This document shows, piece by piece, positions 9,452 through 16,080 of a stretch of 35,441 bases of DNA. Under the pieces are notes generated by a model. It had not been told where the DNA came from. It worked only from the letters and a program-made list of their open reading frames with translations, and made no database searches. The stretch lies in the NCBI GenBank assembly GCA_003242955.1, contig QJPH01000154.1:1-35441 (forward strand), read 5' to 3'. Made by a program: the position numbers and the translations under genes. Source of the stretch: Candidatus Methylumidiphilus alinenensis. GTDB taxonomy: Bacteria > Pseudomonadota > Gammaproteobacteria > Methylococcales > Methylococcaceae. How positions within the stretch are numbered: the stretch's first letter is position 1; every line of letters begins with the position of its first letter.

Positions 9452-10468
9452 ATGATTGAAACTCCTCTAGCTATACTCCCTTTGGATTGTGGAAGCCAAG
9501 AAATTTGTGATTGGTTTGAGCTATATACTTTATCCTCAGAATATTATGCCGTTAGTTTGCATGAACTAGCTCGTGTTTGGGATAAACGCAAGAACTCAGA
9601 AGATGCTGATTTTGAGGGAAATACAGTGGAGGCTCAGGACTTTCTGGAAGAAATCTATCAAGAAATCCGAGATAGAATGGAACAATTGGGCGAATGTTAT
9701 CCTTTTCAATTCAGTGACAATGATCAAGAATTGATATTTTTGAATGATGGTTTAAATGATGGATCAAATATCTATATTTTTTGTTTGTTTATATCGCATA
9801 CAAACAATAAAGTAATATTTGATAAGCCTTCATTTTATATCATTAACAATCGAGTCAGAGACCTCTTCCAAGCTTGTGCCACTTGGGCTGCTGCTGGTCT
9901 GGTTGAGGGTCATTCGTACTCTTTTGGGTTTCCACGCCCCGATCAATCGGGCTTTCTAGAGAAACTTACTATCATCTACCAACGTTTTGGTGATGGGAAG
10001 GTCATGGACACACCATTACCTGGTGTTTCTAAAAGTCCGAAAGATGAAGAAATTGATGTCATCTCATGGCATCCAAGAGCAGATTCCGCCCCTGGAACAT
10101 ATTATATTCTAGGGCAAGTAGCTTCAGGCAATAATTGGCTTGATAAGAGCATAAAGGGAGCTATTGAAGCTTTTCATGGAAACTGGCTATCTCCTATACC
10201 AGCAAGTACCCCCATTTCGGCCATGTTCATCCCCTTTGTTATTGAGCCAGTAAAAAACGAGAATATTAGCGATAGACTTGGTGTTTTAACCAGACGTTTA
10301 GGCCATATCTACCATAGGCTCCTTATTCCCGCTCTAGCAAGAAAAGGACTTGAACTCGGTAGAAACCGTAAACACTTGGTGATTGAGCGAATCGATGATG
10401 CCGTTGAAATATCAAACTGGATTGAAAAGGTAATTAATGACTTTAGGGGTTCTTGTGTGTATTCTTAA
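9452..10468 (+). CDS. Unrecognised protein with a PD-(D/E)XK-like core, candidate nuclease
   Basis: A 338-residue soluble protein that I cannot assign to a named family. The central part has an acidic-hydrophobic strand, DEEIDVISWHP, then a glycine turn and the strand YYILGQVASGNNWLDKS (about residues 197-235). This D...Q-x-x...K layout resembles PD-(D/E)XK nucleases in which Gln replaces the catalytic acid, followed by a conserved-looking NW..K. The N-terminal half is acidic and helical; the C-terminus is basic and helical. It sits 18 bp after the ParB-like gene and overlaps the methyltransferase gene by 32 bp, so translation is probably coupled. The position between a DNA-binding protein and a DNA methylase suggests the restriction component. 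That is inference from one weak motif and context. Confidence 0.75.
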   Translation: MIETPLAILPLDCGSQEICDWFELYTLSSEYYAVSLHELARVWDKRKNSEDADFEGNTVEAQDFLEEIYQEIRDRMEQLGECYPFQFSDNDQELIFLNDGLNDGSNIYIFCLFISHTNNKVIFDKPSFYIINNRVRDLFQACATWAAAGLVEGHSYSFGFPRPDQSGFLEKLTIIYQRFGDGKVMDTPLPGVSKSPKDEEIDVISWHPRADSAPGTYYILGQVASGNNWLDKSIKGAIEAFHGNWLSPIPASTPISAMFIPFVIEPVKNENISDRLGVLTRRLGHIYHRLLIPALARKGLELGRNRKHLVIERIDDAVEISNWIEKVINDFRGSCVYS

Positions 10469-11372
10469 CAAAATAACAAGCCCCTTGCGCTATCCGGGAA
10501 GCAAGGCCACTTTTTTGAATGTTGTTCTTCAGTTTATTGAAGTCCATGGTTTAAAAGGAAGGGAAATTGTAGAGCCTTATGCGGGAAGCGGCATCGTGTC
10601 CCTGTCACTTGTTGCAAATAATCTCGTCAGCCATGCAACGCTTGTGGAGAGAGACCCACTGCTCTACTCGTTCTGGAAAGCGGTTTTTGAACATACGGAT
10701 ATTTTGCTGTCTTCTATAGAAGAAATTAATGTCAACATGGATACTTGGCACGAACTCAGAGTCCTTCTTAAACATGAAATACCAATAGATGAACTTATTG
10801 CTGATTTAGCGTTGGCATGCCTATTTTTTAACAGAACAAATTTTTCAGGCGTTCTACACAGCGGCCCTATTGGTGGAAAATCTCAGAACTCTGATTATAA
10901 ATTAGACTGTCGATTTAATAAAAAAGAAATAATATCTAGGATTCGACAAATTTCTTTACTTGGAGATAGAGTTTCAGTGAGGTTTGATGATGCGTTTGAT
11001 TTTCTGCAAAAGGCAAATACTCAGAACAATGAAAATCGCTATTTCTACATTGATCCACCCTATTTTAAGCAAGGACGAAAGCTTTATAGGTACTATTACA
11101 AAGTAATCGATCACAAAAGATTACATGATATTCTTTCGGTTGCAACGTTTCCATGGCTACTCAGCTACGATAAACACGAGTTTATAGAATTGCTCTATGA
11201 TAGCTTTCCCCAAGTTAATCAGAGCTTTAGATATATGACTAGGACACCAAAAAAGGAAAATGAATTAGTAGTCACTAACATGGGAAGATCAATTTTAGCT
11301 GCTCAATCTCAGCCCTCTTTGAGACCTGTTACAACCTTACGTGATGTGTCTATCATGCTAATAGAACCATAG
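10437..11372 (+). CDS. D12-class DNA adenine-N6 methyltransferase (Dam/DpnM-like)
   Basis: D12-class enzymes methylate adenine N6 in short, often palindromic sites. The 311-residue protein shows the motifs in alpha-type order: LRYPGSK (motif X, residues 17-23), EPYAGSGIVSLSL (motif I, SAM binding, about residue 46), and YIDPPYF (motif IV, the catalytic DPPY, about residue 203). FFNRTNFSG is also typical of the class. The ATG at 10437 has AAAGG at good spacing and lies inside the end of the preceding gene, a 32-bp overlap. Low G+C marks it as acquired. In context it is the modification arm of a possible restriction-modification-like module; an orphan or regulatory methylase is the alternative. 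Confidence 0.93.
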   Translation: MTLGVLVCILNKITSPLRYPGSKATFLNVVLQFIEVHGLKGREIVEPYAGSGIVSLSLVANNLVSHATLVERDPLLYSFWKAVFEHTDILLSSIEEINVNMDTWHELRVLLKHEIPIDELIADLALACLFFNRTNFSGVLHSGPIGGKSQNSDYKLDCRFNKKEIISRIRQISLLGDRVSVRFDDAFDFLQKANTQNNENRYFYIDPPYFKQGRKLYRYYYKVIDHKRLHDILSVATFPWLLSYDKHEFIELLYDSFPQVNQSFRYMTRTPKKENELVVTNMGRSILAAQSQPSLRPVTTLRDVSIMLIEP

Positions 11373-11380
11373 ACAGAACC

Positions 11381-11983
11381 ATGGCAATCAACCCAAAAAC
11401 CTATTGGATCAGCGAAGAAGACTATCTCCAAAGCGAGCTAATCAGCGAAACCAAGCATGAATACATGGATGGACAGGTTTATGCGATGACCGGTGCTAGC
11501 CGCAATCACGAGCGAATAGCGGGTAATGTGTTTGGCGAAATTAGGAATTGGTTAAAAGGCCGTCCATGTGAACCCTTTGCTTCAGATATGAAAGTCAAAG
11601 TCGGGAATAATTTCTTCTACCCCGATGCGATGGTCGTCTGTGACGAGCAAAACCCGCATGAATATTACACAGACTGCCCGGTTCTGATCGTCGAAGTTTT
11701 GTCGAAGAATACTCGCCGTAAAGATGAAACCACCAAGCGGCTGGCTTATTTTAATATCTTTACCTTGCAAGAATATGTCTTGATCGAGCAAGATATTGTC
11801 GATGTCGAGCTATGCAGGCGTAGCAAAGGCTGGGTGTCGGAGCATTTTTTCATGGGCGACGAGGTGTGCTTTGAATCCATCGGTTTGACACTCACCGTGG
11901 AGGAAATTTATGCGAGGGTCGATAACGAGGATGTGAAAACCTATTTTGAAGAAAAACGTATGGCTTTAGAACAAAGCGTCTAA
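11381..11983 (+). CDS. Uma2 family (DUF820) PD-(D/E)XK endonuclease-like protein
   Basis: The 200-residue protein has the full Uma2/DUF820 layout: the start EEDYLQSELISETKHEYMDG, GASRNHERIAGNV, then PDAMVVCDEQ with the catalytic acidic residue and PVLIVEVLSKNTRRKDETTKRLAYF with the second catalytic Glu and following Lys, then LQEYVLIEQD. The fold is restriction-endonuclease-like; the biological role of the family is unsettled, although members are abundant in cyanobacteria and some methanotrophs. It begins 8 bp after the methyltransferase stop. It may be a passenger rather than part of the three-gene system, since Uma2 genes usually stand alone. A tail fragment of a second copy lies at 13728-13757. 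Confidence 0.9.
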   Translation: MAINPKTYWISEEDYLQSELISETKHEYMDGQVYAMTGASRNHERIAGNVFGEIRNWLKGRPCEPFASDMKVKVGNNFFYPDAMVVCDEQNPHEYYTDCPVLIVEVLSKNTRRKDETTKRLAYFNIFTLQEYVLIEQDIVDVELCRRSKGWVSEHFFMGDEVCFESIGLTLTVEEIYARVDNEDVKTYFEEKRMALEQSV

Positions 11984-11985
11984 AA

Positions 11986-12026
11986 CCGGAATGACGGAAT
12001 AGCTGAGACATCTCGCTAATCAGGAA
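11986..12026. repeat. Fragment of the 171-bp miniature element (end sequence)
   Basis: This ~41-bp stretch, starting CCGGAATGACGGAATAGCTG and ending CTAATCAGGAA, matches the reverse complement of 24776-24816, the left end of the inverted-repeat element at 24775-24945, with a few differences. It lies just after the Uma2 stop at the right side of the fhcB/fhcA insert. Confidence 0.65.
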
Positions 12027-12060
12027 ACCGAATATGCCCAATAGCCAACGAATATAATAT

Positions 12061-12073
12061 AAAGAACTCAACA
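12061..12073. repeat. Right direct repeat of the fhcB/fhcA insert
   Basis: AAAGAACTCAACA matches 8251-8263 at 12 of 13 positions. It is followed directly by GGAGAGCC, so with its last base it forms the AGGAG ribosome binding site of the fhcA start, as expected if this is the original fhcB-fhcA junction. Confidence 0.65.
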
Positions 12074-12087
12074 GGAGAGCCACTACC

Positions 12088-12555
12088 ATGCTAACCAAAC
12101 TCACCGGCGGTAAAGTCTATGACCCCGCCCACGGCATCAACGGCGAAATCCGCGATATTTGGATTCGGGATGGTCGCATCGTCGCCAATCCGGGCGACAA
12201 CCAGCCCACCGAAGAATACGATTTGCTCGGTAAAATCGTCATGGCCGGGGCCATCGACATGCACACCCATATTGGCGGAGGCAAAGTCACCATTGCCCGG
12301 AACCTGTTGCCGGAGGATCATCGTGGCGATTCGGTCGAACGTGAAGGCTTGATGCGGGCCGGTTGCGGCCATGCCGTGCCATCCACGCTGACCACCGGCT
12401 ACCGTTACGCGGAAATGGGTTACACGGCGGGCTTCGAACCGGCGGTGCTGCCGATCAATGCCCGTCAGGCCCACCATGAAATGGCCGATGTGCCATTGAT
12501 GGACGTGGGCGGTTTTGCTCGTTCCCAAGCTCCCGCTTGGGAATGGGGTTTTTGA
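12088..12555 (+). pseudogene. fhcA: fhcA, formylmethanofuran dehydrogenase subunit A, 3'-truncated
   Basis: FhcA is the zinc-dependent amidohydrolase-like subunit that hydrolyses formylmethanofuran-type intermediates; family members are about 550 residues long. Here only 155 codons are open. The N-terminus is convincing: LTGGKVYDPAHGINGE, the metal-ligand motif DMHTHIGGGKV (about residues 57-67) and NARQAHHEMADVPLMDVGG. Homology stops near codon 144, at about 12515-12520, and the last dozen residues are encoded by a palindromic repeat. The active-site residues beyond the first His-x-His are missing, so this copy cannot be functional. A good AGGAG site shows the start is original. fhcD and fhcC, expected next, are absent from the window. 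Confidence 0.88.
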
Positions 12556-12627
12556 AGCTCCAGCTTCCCGAAGAACGACCAAGCAGGAGCTTGCAAGATA
12601 AGGGTTCCCAAGCTGGAGCTTGGGAAC
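12521..12627. repeat. Palindromic repeat cluster at the fhcA breakpoint
   Basis: Two near-perfect hairpins built on GTTCCCAAGCT...AGCTTGGGAAC lie at 12521-12544 and 12604-12627, with a related GAAGCTCCAGCTTC hairpin between. The first hairpin is read through as the last codons of the fhcA fragment. Similar but not identical hairpins occur at 17658-17755 and 21141-21191. Confidence 0.75.
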
Positions 12628-12642
12628 CAGTCAAATAACCTG

Positions 12643-12651
12643 TGCTATAAT
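12643..12651 (+). promoter_or_regulatory. Possible extended -10 promoter for the Panacea operon
   Basis: TGC followed by TATAAT (12646-12651) is a perfect sigma-70 extended -10. The nearest -35-like hexamer, TTGGGA (12620-12625), is spaced 20 bp away, which is long. It lies 90 bp upstream of the Panacea antitoxin ATG, with repeat-element ends in between. Sequence match only. Confidence 0.4.
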
Positions 12652-12662
12652 ACCCACTACCA

Positions 12663-12716
12663 AGTAACTCTTTGATGTTGAAAATGCTGTAATTATTCGA
12701 TATTAAAAACGCTGTA
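12663..12716. repeat. Two partial right ends of the TACAGC-type miniature element
   Basis: AGTAACTCTTTGATGTTG...AATGCTGTA (12663-12692) and ATTCGATATTAAAAACGCTGTA (to 12716) each match the right terminus of the ~121-bp elements at 25876-25997, 26316-26436 and 26439-26559. They stand in tandem, as at 26.3-26.6 kb, but without the left halves. Confidence 0.65.
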
Positions 12717-12741
12717 TCAACACGGGATTAACAGAATAACC

Positions 12742-13302
12742 ATGTTTTCTGAACAACGCGTAGCACAAATGGCAGCTTACCTCTTGCAAAAAAGAGGTGG
12801 AAGAATGGCTTATATCAAGCTCCTGAAACTGCTCTATCTGGCAGATCGGGAGGCCATGGGGAAATGGGGCGAATCAATCAGCGGCGATTGTTTTGTTTCA
12901 ATGCCGCATGGGCCTGTCTTGTCACAAACATGCGACCTCATTCGTGGTTTTGGCTCTTCAATTGAAATGGGGTGGGATTTCTGGATTAAAGACGAAGACA
13001 ATTATGAAGTGTCTTTACGGCAACCGGCATCTAACCGCGAATGCTTTGATGAATTGAGCGATGCCGAACTTGGGATATTGGATGGTGTTTTTGAAAAATT
13101 TGGCCGGATGAGGCGATTTGAGATTGTAAAATATACTCATGACCATTGTGCCGAATGGGAAGACCCGCATGGCAGTTCATTTCCAATTAAACCAGAGGCA
13201 GTTTTTCGTGCTATGGAAACCAAAGAAGAAAGGGTTCAAGTGTTGCTTAGGGAGCATAGAAAACTGGTTGATCTTGACTTGGCTAGAAGCGCGTTGAGAT
13301 GA
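12742..13302 (+). CDS. Panacea-domain (SocA-like, DUF4065) antitoxin
   Basis: The 186-residue protein has the Panacea/SocA-like layout: a helical start with AAYLLQKRGGRMAYIKLLKLLYLADREAM, the SGDCFVSMPHGPVLSQTCDLIRG block with the conserved PHGPV, and a late helix DAELGILDGVFEKFG. Panacea proteins neutralise unrelated toxins encoded next door, sometimes by helping proteolysis (SocA) and often by direct binding. The next gene overlaps it by ATGA, the usual bicistronic arrangement, and encodes the likely toxin. A possible extended -10 lies about 90 bp upstream. The family call is strong; the antitoxin role is inferred from family and context. Confidence 0.85.
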   Translation: MFSEQRVAQMAAYLLQKRGGRMAYIKLLKLLYLADREAMGKWGESISGDCFVSMPHGPVLSQTCDLIRGFGSSIEMGWDFWIKDEDNYEVSLRQPASNRECFDELSDAELGILDGVFEKFGRMRRFEIVKYTHDHCAEWEDPHGSSFPIKPEAVFRAMETKEERVQVLLREHRKLVDLDLARSALR

Positions 13303-13709
13303 GCCTGTGTGTACCTTTTCGCAAAGGTTCGCTATTAATTCCAACAGGGTCATGCCAACATCTTCACATAATTTGTAACGACCCTGTTTTCTACCCAGCG
13401 TTGGCGAAGGAGTGCTTTTTGGCGGTTAATATCAGCAGCATTGATCCAATCATACAATACGACACAACCTGTATATTAAAAGATGGAGACCATCCTTTCA
13501 TCAAGCATGATAGCTATGTGTATTACAGGAAAGCAGATATATTCGGCGCAACGACTACCGAAAGGATGGTTGCAGAAGGTGATATATCATTACATGATCC
13601 TTTCTGTGATGTGGTTTTTGAAAAAATACTGGCTGGATTTTACCAATCAAATGAAGTCAGACCAAAGATTTTGAAATTTTTTCAGAAATATTGTACCCAT
13701 TCGGAGTGA
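13299..13709 (+). CDS. Probable toxin partner of the Panacea antitoxin
   Basis: A 136-residue protein whose ATG overlaps the Panacea stop by 4 bp. Visible features are GSLLIPTGSCQHLHIICND at the N-terminus, the strand FLAVNISSIDP, and CILKDGDHPFIKHDSYVYYRKADI, which looks like a conserved core in a small beta-rich protein; helical residues end the protein (FEKILAGFYQS...). The opening resembles the start of PemK/MazF-like small beta-barrel toxins, but I cannot assign a named family. No frameshift is needed and the length looks complete. The toxin call rests on gene order. Confidence 0.7.
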   Translation: MSLCVPFRKGSLLIPTGSCQHLHIICNDPVFYPALAKECFLAVNISSIDPIIQYDTTCILKDGDHPFIKHDSYVYYRKADIFGATTTERMVAEGDISLHDPFCDVVFEKILAGFYQSNEVRPKILKFFQKYCTHSE

Positions 13710-13727
13710 TCTATAACAACCAGCTTC

Positions 13728-13757
13728 TTTGAAGAAAAGCGCATTGCTTTAGAATAA
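13728..13757 (+). pseudogene. 3'-terminal fragment of a second Uma2 gene
   Basis: In one frame this encodes FEEKRIALE followed by a stop. It matches the C-terminal FEEKRMALEQSV of the intact Uma2 gene (from 11945), 24 of 27 bases identical over the shared part. The rest of the gene is missing, so it is a deletion scar to the right of the Panacea pair. Confidence 0.55.
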
Positions 13758-13776
13758 TTGCCCCCGTTAATGCCGA

Positions 13777-14019
13777 CTAACGCTTGAGTAGCCGAAGCAG
13801 CTTCATCAATTTTTCTAGCCTGCCCGGTACGGAAGGATACATGAAGCGCAACGGAAAGCGTGTCAATTCCGAGTCAGGTGCCACTTCAACCAAGGCTTTG
13901 TAGAGCAGTTTCGCACTATCCATCCTACCAGTGGCAGCAAAATAAGCGCACATCACCCCGTTGAAACCGCAAAATTCGGTCACATGAAAGCAGTTTCGAT
14001 TTGGGAATAGCAGCTTCAA
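13777..14019 (-). pseudogene. Short ORF, possible C-terminal remnant of an unknown gene
   Basis: The 80-residue reading frame starts only with TTG, and no ribosome binding site is visible. Its content looks protein-like: GRMDSAKLLYKALVEVAPDSELTRF resembles a TPR-type helical pair, and the end is basic (LEKLMKLLRLLKR). It faces away from ahcY and lies beside the Uma2 fragment, so a truncated remnant is more likely than a working gene. No family assigned. Confidence 0.3.
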
Positions 14020-14028
14020 ATCTAATCT

Positions 14029-14058
14029 TTGCGTTTAGCATTCCCATTCCTGTATAAT
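14029..14058 (+). promoter_or_regulatory. Sigma-70 promoter of the SAH riboswitch-ahcY unit
   Basis: TTGCGT (14029-14034) and a perfect TATAAT (14053-14058) are 18 bp apart. Transcription would start near 14065, just before the riboswitch. No competing match is seen between here and ahcY. Confidence 0.7.
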
Positions 14059-14074
14059 ACCATCTTTAAACCTT

Positions 14075-14141
14075 ACCGAGGGGCGCTGCGACGGTTTACC
14101 CGCCAGGCTCGGAAGGGTGTTCCAATGTGAACGGCGCTCGA
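14075..14141 (+). ncRNA. S-adenosylhomocysteine (SAH) riboswitch
   Basis: The core CCGAGGGGCGCTGCGACGG (14076-14094) and GCCAGGCTCGG (14102-14112) match the SAH riboswitch consensus. CCGAG at 14076-14080 pairs with CTCGG at 14108-14112 (P1). GCGC at 14083-14086, flanked by possible G-U pairs, can pair with 14134-14137 as the pseudoknot. The class binds S-adenosylhomocysteine and switches on SAH recycling genes, and ahcY follows directly. The segment 14142-14228 holds the expression platform and an AAGGAG ribosome binding site. Confidence 0.93.
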
Positions 14142-14228
14142 TCACCCATCTTCCGATGGCGGTGTATCGAGCTTCATACCCCCCATGCGAAAGATGGCTT
14201 TCAACTGCTTTAAGGAGCATACGAAACC

Positions 14229-15650
14229 ATGAACGCGCAACTAAAAACCAACTTCACCGATTTTCAAATAGCCGACCTTTCCTTGGCTTCCTGGGGTCAC
14301 AAGGAAATCCGCATCGCCGAGACCGAAATGCCGGGCTTGGTGGCAATCCGCGAGGAATTCGCCGCCTCCCAACCATTGCAAGGCGCACGGGTCACCGGTT
14401 CGCTGCACATGACCATCCAGACGGCGGTGCTGATCGAAACCCTCGTCGCACTAGGCGCGGAAGTGCGCTGGGCCTCCTGCAACATCTACTCCACCCAAGA
14501 CCATGCCGCCGCCGCAATTGCCGACCAAGGCATTCCGGTGTTCGCAGTCAAGGGGGAAAGTTTGGTGGACTACTGGGATTACACCCATCGCATCTTTGAA
14601 TGGGCCGACGGCGGCTATTCCAACATGATCTTGGACGACGGCGGTGATGCGACCTTGTTGTTGCACTTAGGTGCCCGTGCGGAATCAGACATTTCGGTAC
14701 TCGCCAGTCCGGGCAGCGAAGAAGAGCGTATCCTGTTCGCCGCGATCAAGGCCAAACTAGCGGTTGATGGAAAGTGGTATTCCACCCGTCTGGCCGAGGT
14801 CAAAGGCGTGACCGAGGAAACCACCACGGGCGTACACCGCTTGTACCAGATGCATGCCAAAGGCGACCTGAAATTCCCCGCGATCAATGTGAACGACTCG
14901 GTCACCAAGTCCAAGTTTGACAACTTGTATGGTTGCCGCGAGTCCTTGGTGGACGGCATCAAACGCGCCACTGACGTGATGATCGCCGGCAAGGTTGCCT
15001 TGGTCGTCGGTTATGGCGATGTCGGCAAGGGTTGCGCCCAAGCTTTGAGTGCGTTACGCGCCCAAGTGTGGGTGACGGAAATCGACCCGATTTGTGCATT
15101 GCAAGCTGCGATGGAAGGCTACCGGGTAGTCACCACGGACTATGCCGCCGACAAAGCCGATATTTTCGTCACCGCCACCGGCAACTACCATGTCATCACC
15201 CATGATCACATGGCGAAGATGAAGGATCAGGCCATTGTTTGCAACATCGGCCATTTCGACAATGAGATTGAAGTCGCTGCGATTGAAAAATACCAGTGGG
15301 AAGAAATCAAGCCACAGGTGGACCATGTCATCTTCCCCGATGGCAAACGCATCATCCTGCTGGCCAAGGGGCGTTTGGTGAATCTAGGTTGCGGAACCGG
15401 CCACCCATCTTATGTGATGAGTTCCTCGTTCGCCAACCAGACCATTGCCCAAATCGAGTTGTGGGGCGAGAAGGATTCAGGCAAGTACCCGGTCGGGGTC
15501 TACACCTTGCCGAAGCACTTGGACGAAAAAGTGGCCCGCTTGCAGTTGAAGACACTCAATGCCGAGTTGACCGAACTGACCGAGGAGCAAGCCGATTATA
15601 TCGGCGTGCCTAAGGAAGGTCCGTACAAGACCGATCATTATCGGTATTGA
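14229..15650 (+). CDS. ahcY: Adenosylhomocysteinase (SAH hydrolase)
   Basis: AhcY reversibly splits S-adenosylhomocysteine into adenosine and homocysteine, removing the inhibitory product of methyltransferases. The 473-residue protein has the family start [50 protein letters not shown], the NAD-binding [12 protein letters not shown] (about residue 258), GHFDNEI and the C-terminal end KTDHYRY, which places a residue on the partner subunit's NAD. The ATG at 14229 is preceded by AAGGAG. It is the sole gene behind the SAH riboswitch, so expression should rise with SAH. Length and motifs are complete. Confidence 0.98.
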   Translation: MNAQLKTNFTDFQIADLSLASWGHKEIRIAETEMPGLVAIREEFAASQPLQGARVTGSLHMTIQTAVLIETLVALGAEVRWASCNIYSTQDHAAAAIADQGIPVFAVKGESLVDYWDYTHRIFEWADGGYSNMILDDGGDATLLLHLGARAESDISVLASPGSEEERILFAAIKAKLAVDGKWYSTRLAEVKGVTEETTTGVHRLYQMHAKGDLKFPAINVNDSVTKSKFDNLYGCRESLVDGIKRATDVMIAGKVALVVGYGDVGKGCAQALSALRAQVWVTEIDPICALQAAMEGYRVVTTDYAADKADIFVTATGNYHVITHDHMAKMKDQAIVCNIGHFDNEIEVAAIEKYQWEEIKPQVDHVIFPDGKRIILLAKGRLVNLGCGTGHPSYVMSSSFANQTIAQIELWGEKDSGKYPVGVYTLPKHLDEKVARLQLKTLNAELTELTEEQADYIGVPKEGPYKTDHYRY

Positions 15651-16072
15651 GGTAATCCAACACTGTGACATTTCGGCATGGATGCCGAAATCCAGCGGTC
15701 ACGGATGGCAAGCAAAGAGTTACAGCATACCTCGCGTACATTTTGAATGACAGTGTTTCCCTTCGCTCTAGGTTGGGCGGGAATACAAATCCTGCCCTGT
15801 TCTGTACCATCGAGTTTCACTTCCAACGCCAATGCAATAACTTCAGCCTCACCCCGGTCAAGCGTGGGCAGCGTCGTTAGACAATCCATGAACTCAACTA
15901 CGCTCATTCCGGCAAGTCGGGCCGCTTTGCCTAGAGAAATTGTTTCCTCGTCGAAAAGTTTGATAGCGAGAGCCACATTCACGCCTTCTCGCACCAATAT
16001 TTCATCGAACGGAACCACCATAAAAATAGGTTGCCCATCTTGAGTCACCACGGATAATTTTCCCGCCTCCAC
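15638..16072 (-). pseudogene. Decayed Phd/UPF0175 antitoxin joined to a PIN toxin scrap
   Basis: Three pieces can be read in one frame. A Phd-like antitoxin segment (LTREVEAGKLSVVTQDGQP, continuing upstream of the GTG at 16072 to about 16105) runs into a UPF0175 helix pair (ETISLGKAARLAGMSVVEF, close to the intact antitoxin at 17280-17540). It then jumps to LDRGEAEVIALALE, the central motif of DUF3368 PIN-like toxins (compare LDLGAGELSAMALALE in the gene at 16814). After about 15809 the reading frame is repeat DNA and noise. The N-terminus runs into a repeat end at about 16110. This is a deletion remnant of an antitoxin-toxin pair, not a working gene. Confidence 0.65.
15670..15691. terminator. 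Perfect hairpin 20 bp after ahcY, possible terminator
   Basis: ATTTCGGCATGGATGCCGAAAT is a perfect inverted repeat of nearly no loop. It is not followed by a T-run, and the sequence also belongs to the CCGGCATGG...CCGGAATCC repeat family, so it may be a repeat fragment that serves as an end hairpin. Confidence 0.4.
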
Positions 16073-16080
16073 CTCACGAG

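Larger units (their letters stand above)
8264..12073. mobile_element. 3.8-kb inserted gene island between fhcB and fhcA
   Basis: The segment separates two genes that are normally adjacent, is flanked by a 12/13-bp direct repeat (8251-8263 and 12061-12073), and is visibly richer in A+T (most clearly 9.45-11.37 kb) than fhcB and fhcA. It holds four co-directional genes: ParB-like, PD-(D/E)XK-like unknown, D12 methyltransferase and Uma2. No transposase or integrase and no clear terminal inverted repeats are seen, so the route of insertion is unknown. Near its right end (11986-12026) is a fragment matching the end of a 171-bp miniature element found at 24775-24945. Confidence 0.6.

Noticed and set aside
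10437-11372. Housekeeping Dam methylase
   Set aside because: The D12 motifs fit, but low G+C, a gene overlap with an unknown partner and the insertion scar argue for an acquired module rather than chromosomal dam.
12091-12582. 163-codon open frame antisense to the fhcA fragment
   Set aside because: It is the shadow of a GC-rich coding frame; the sense frame carries clear FhcA motifs.
14117-14599. 160-codon frame overlapping the SAH riboswitch and ahcY start
   Set aside because: Out of frame with ahcY, arginine/histidine-rich shadow, no homology visible.
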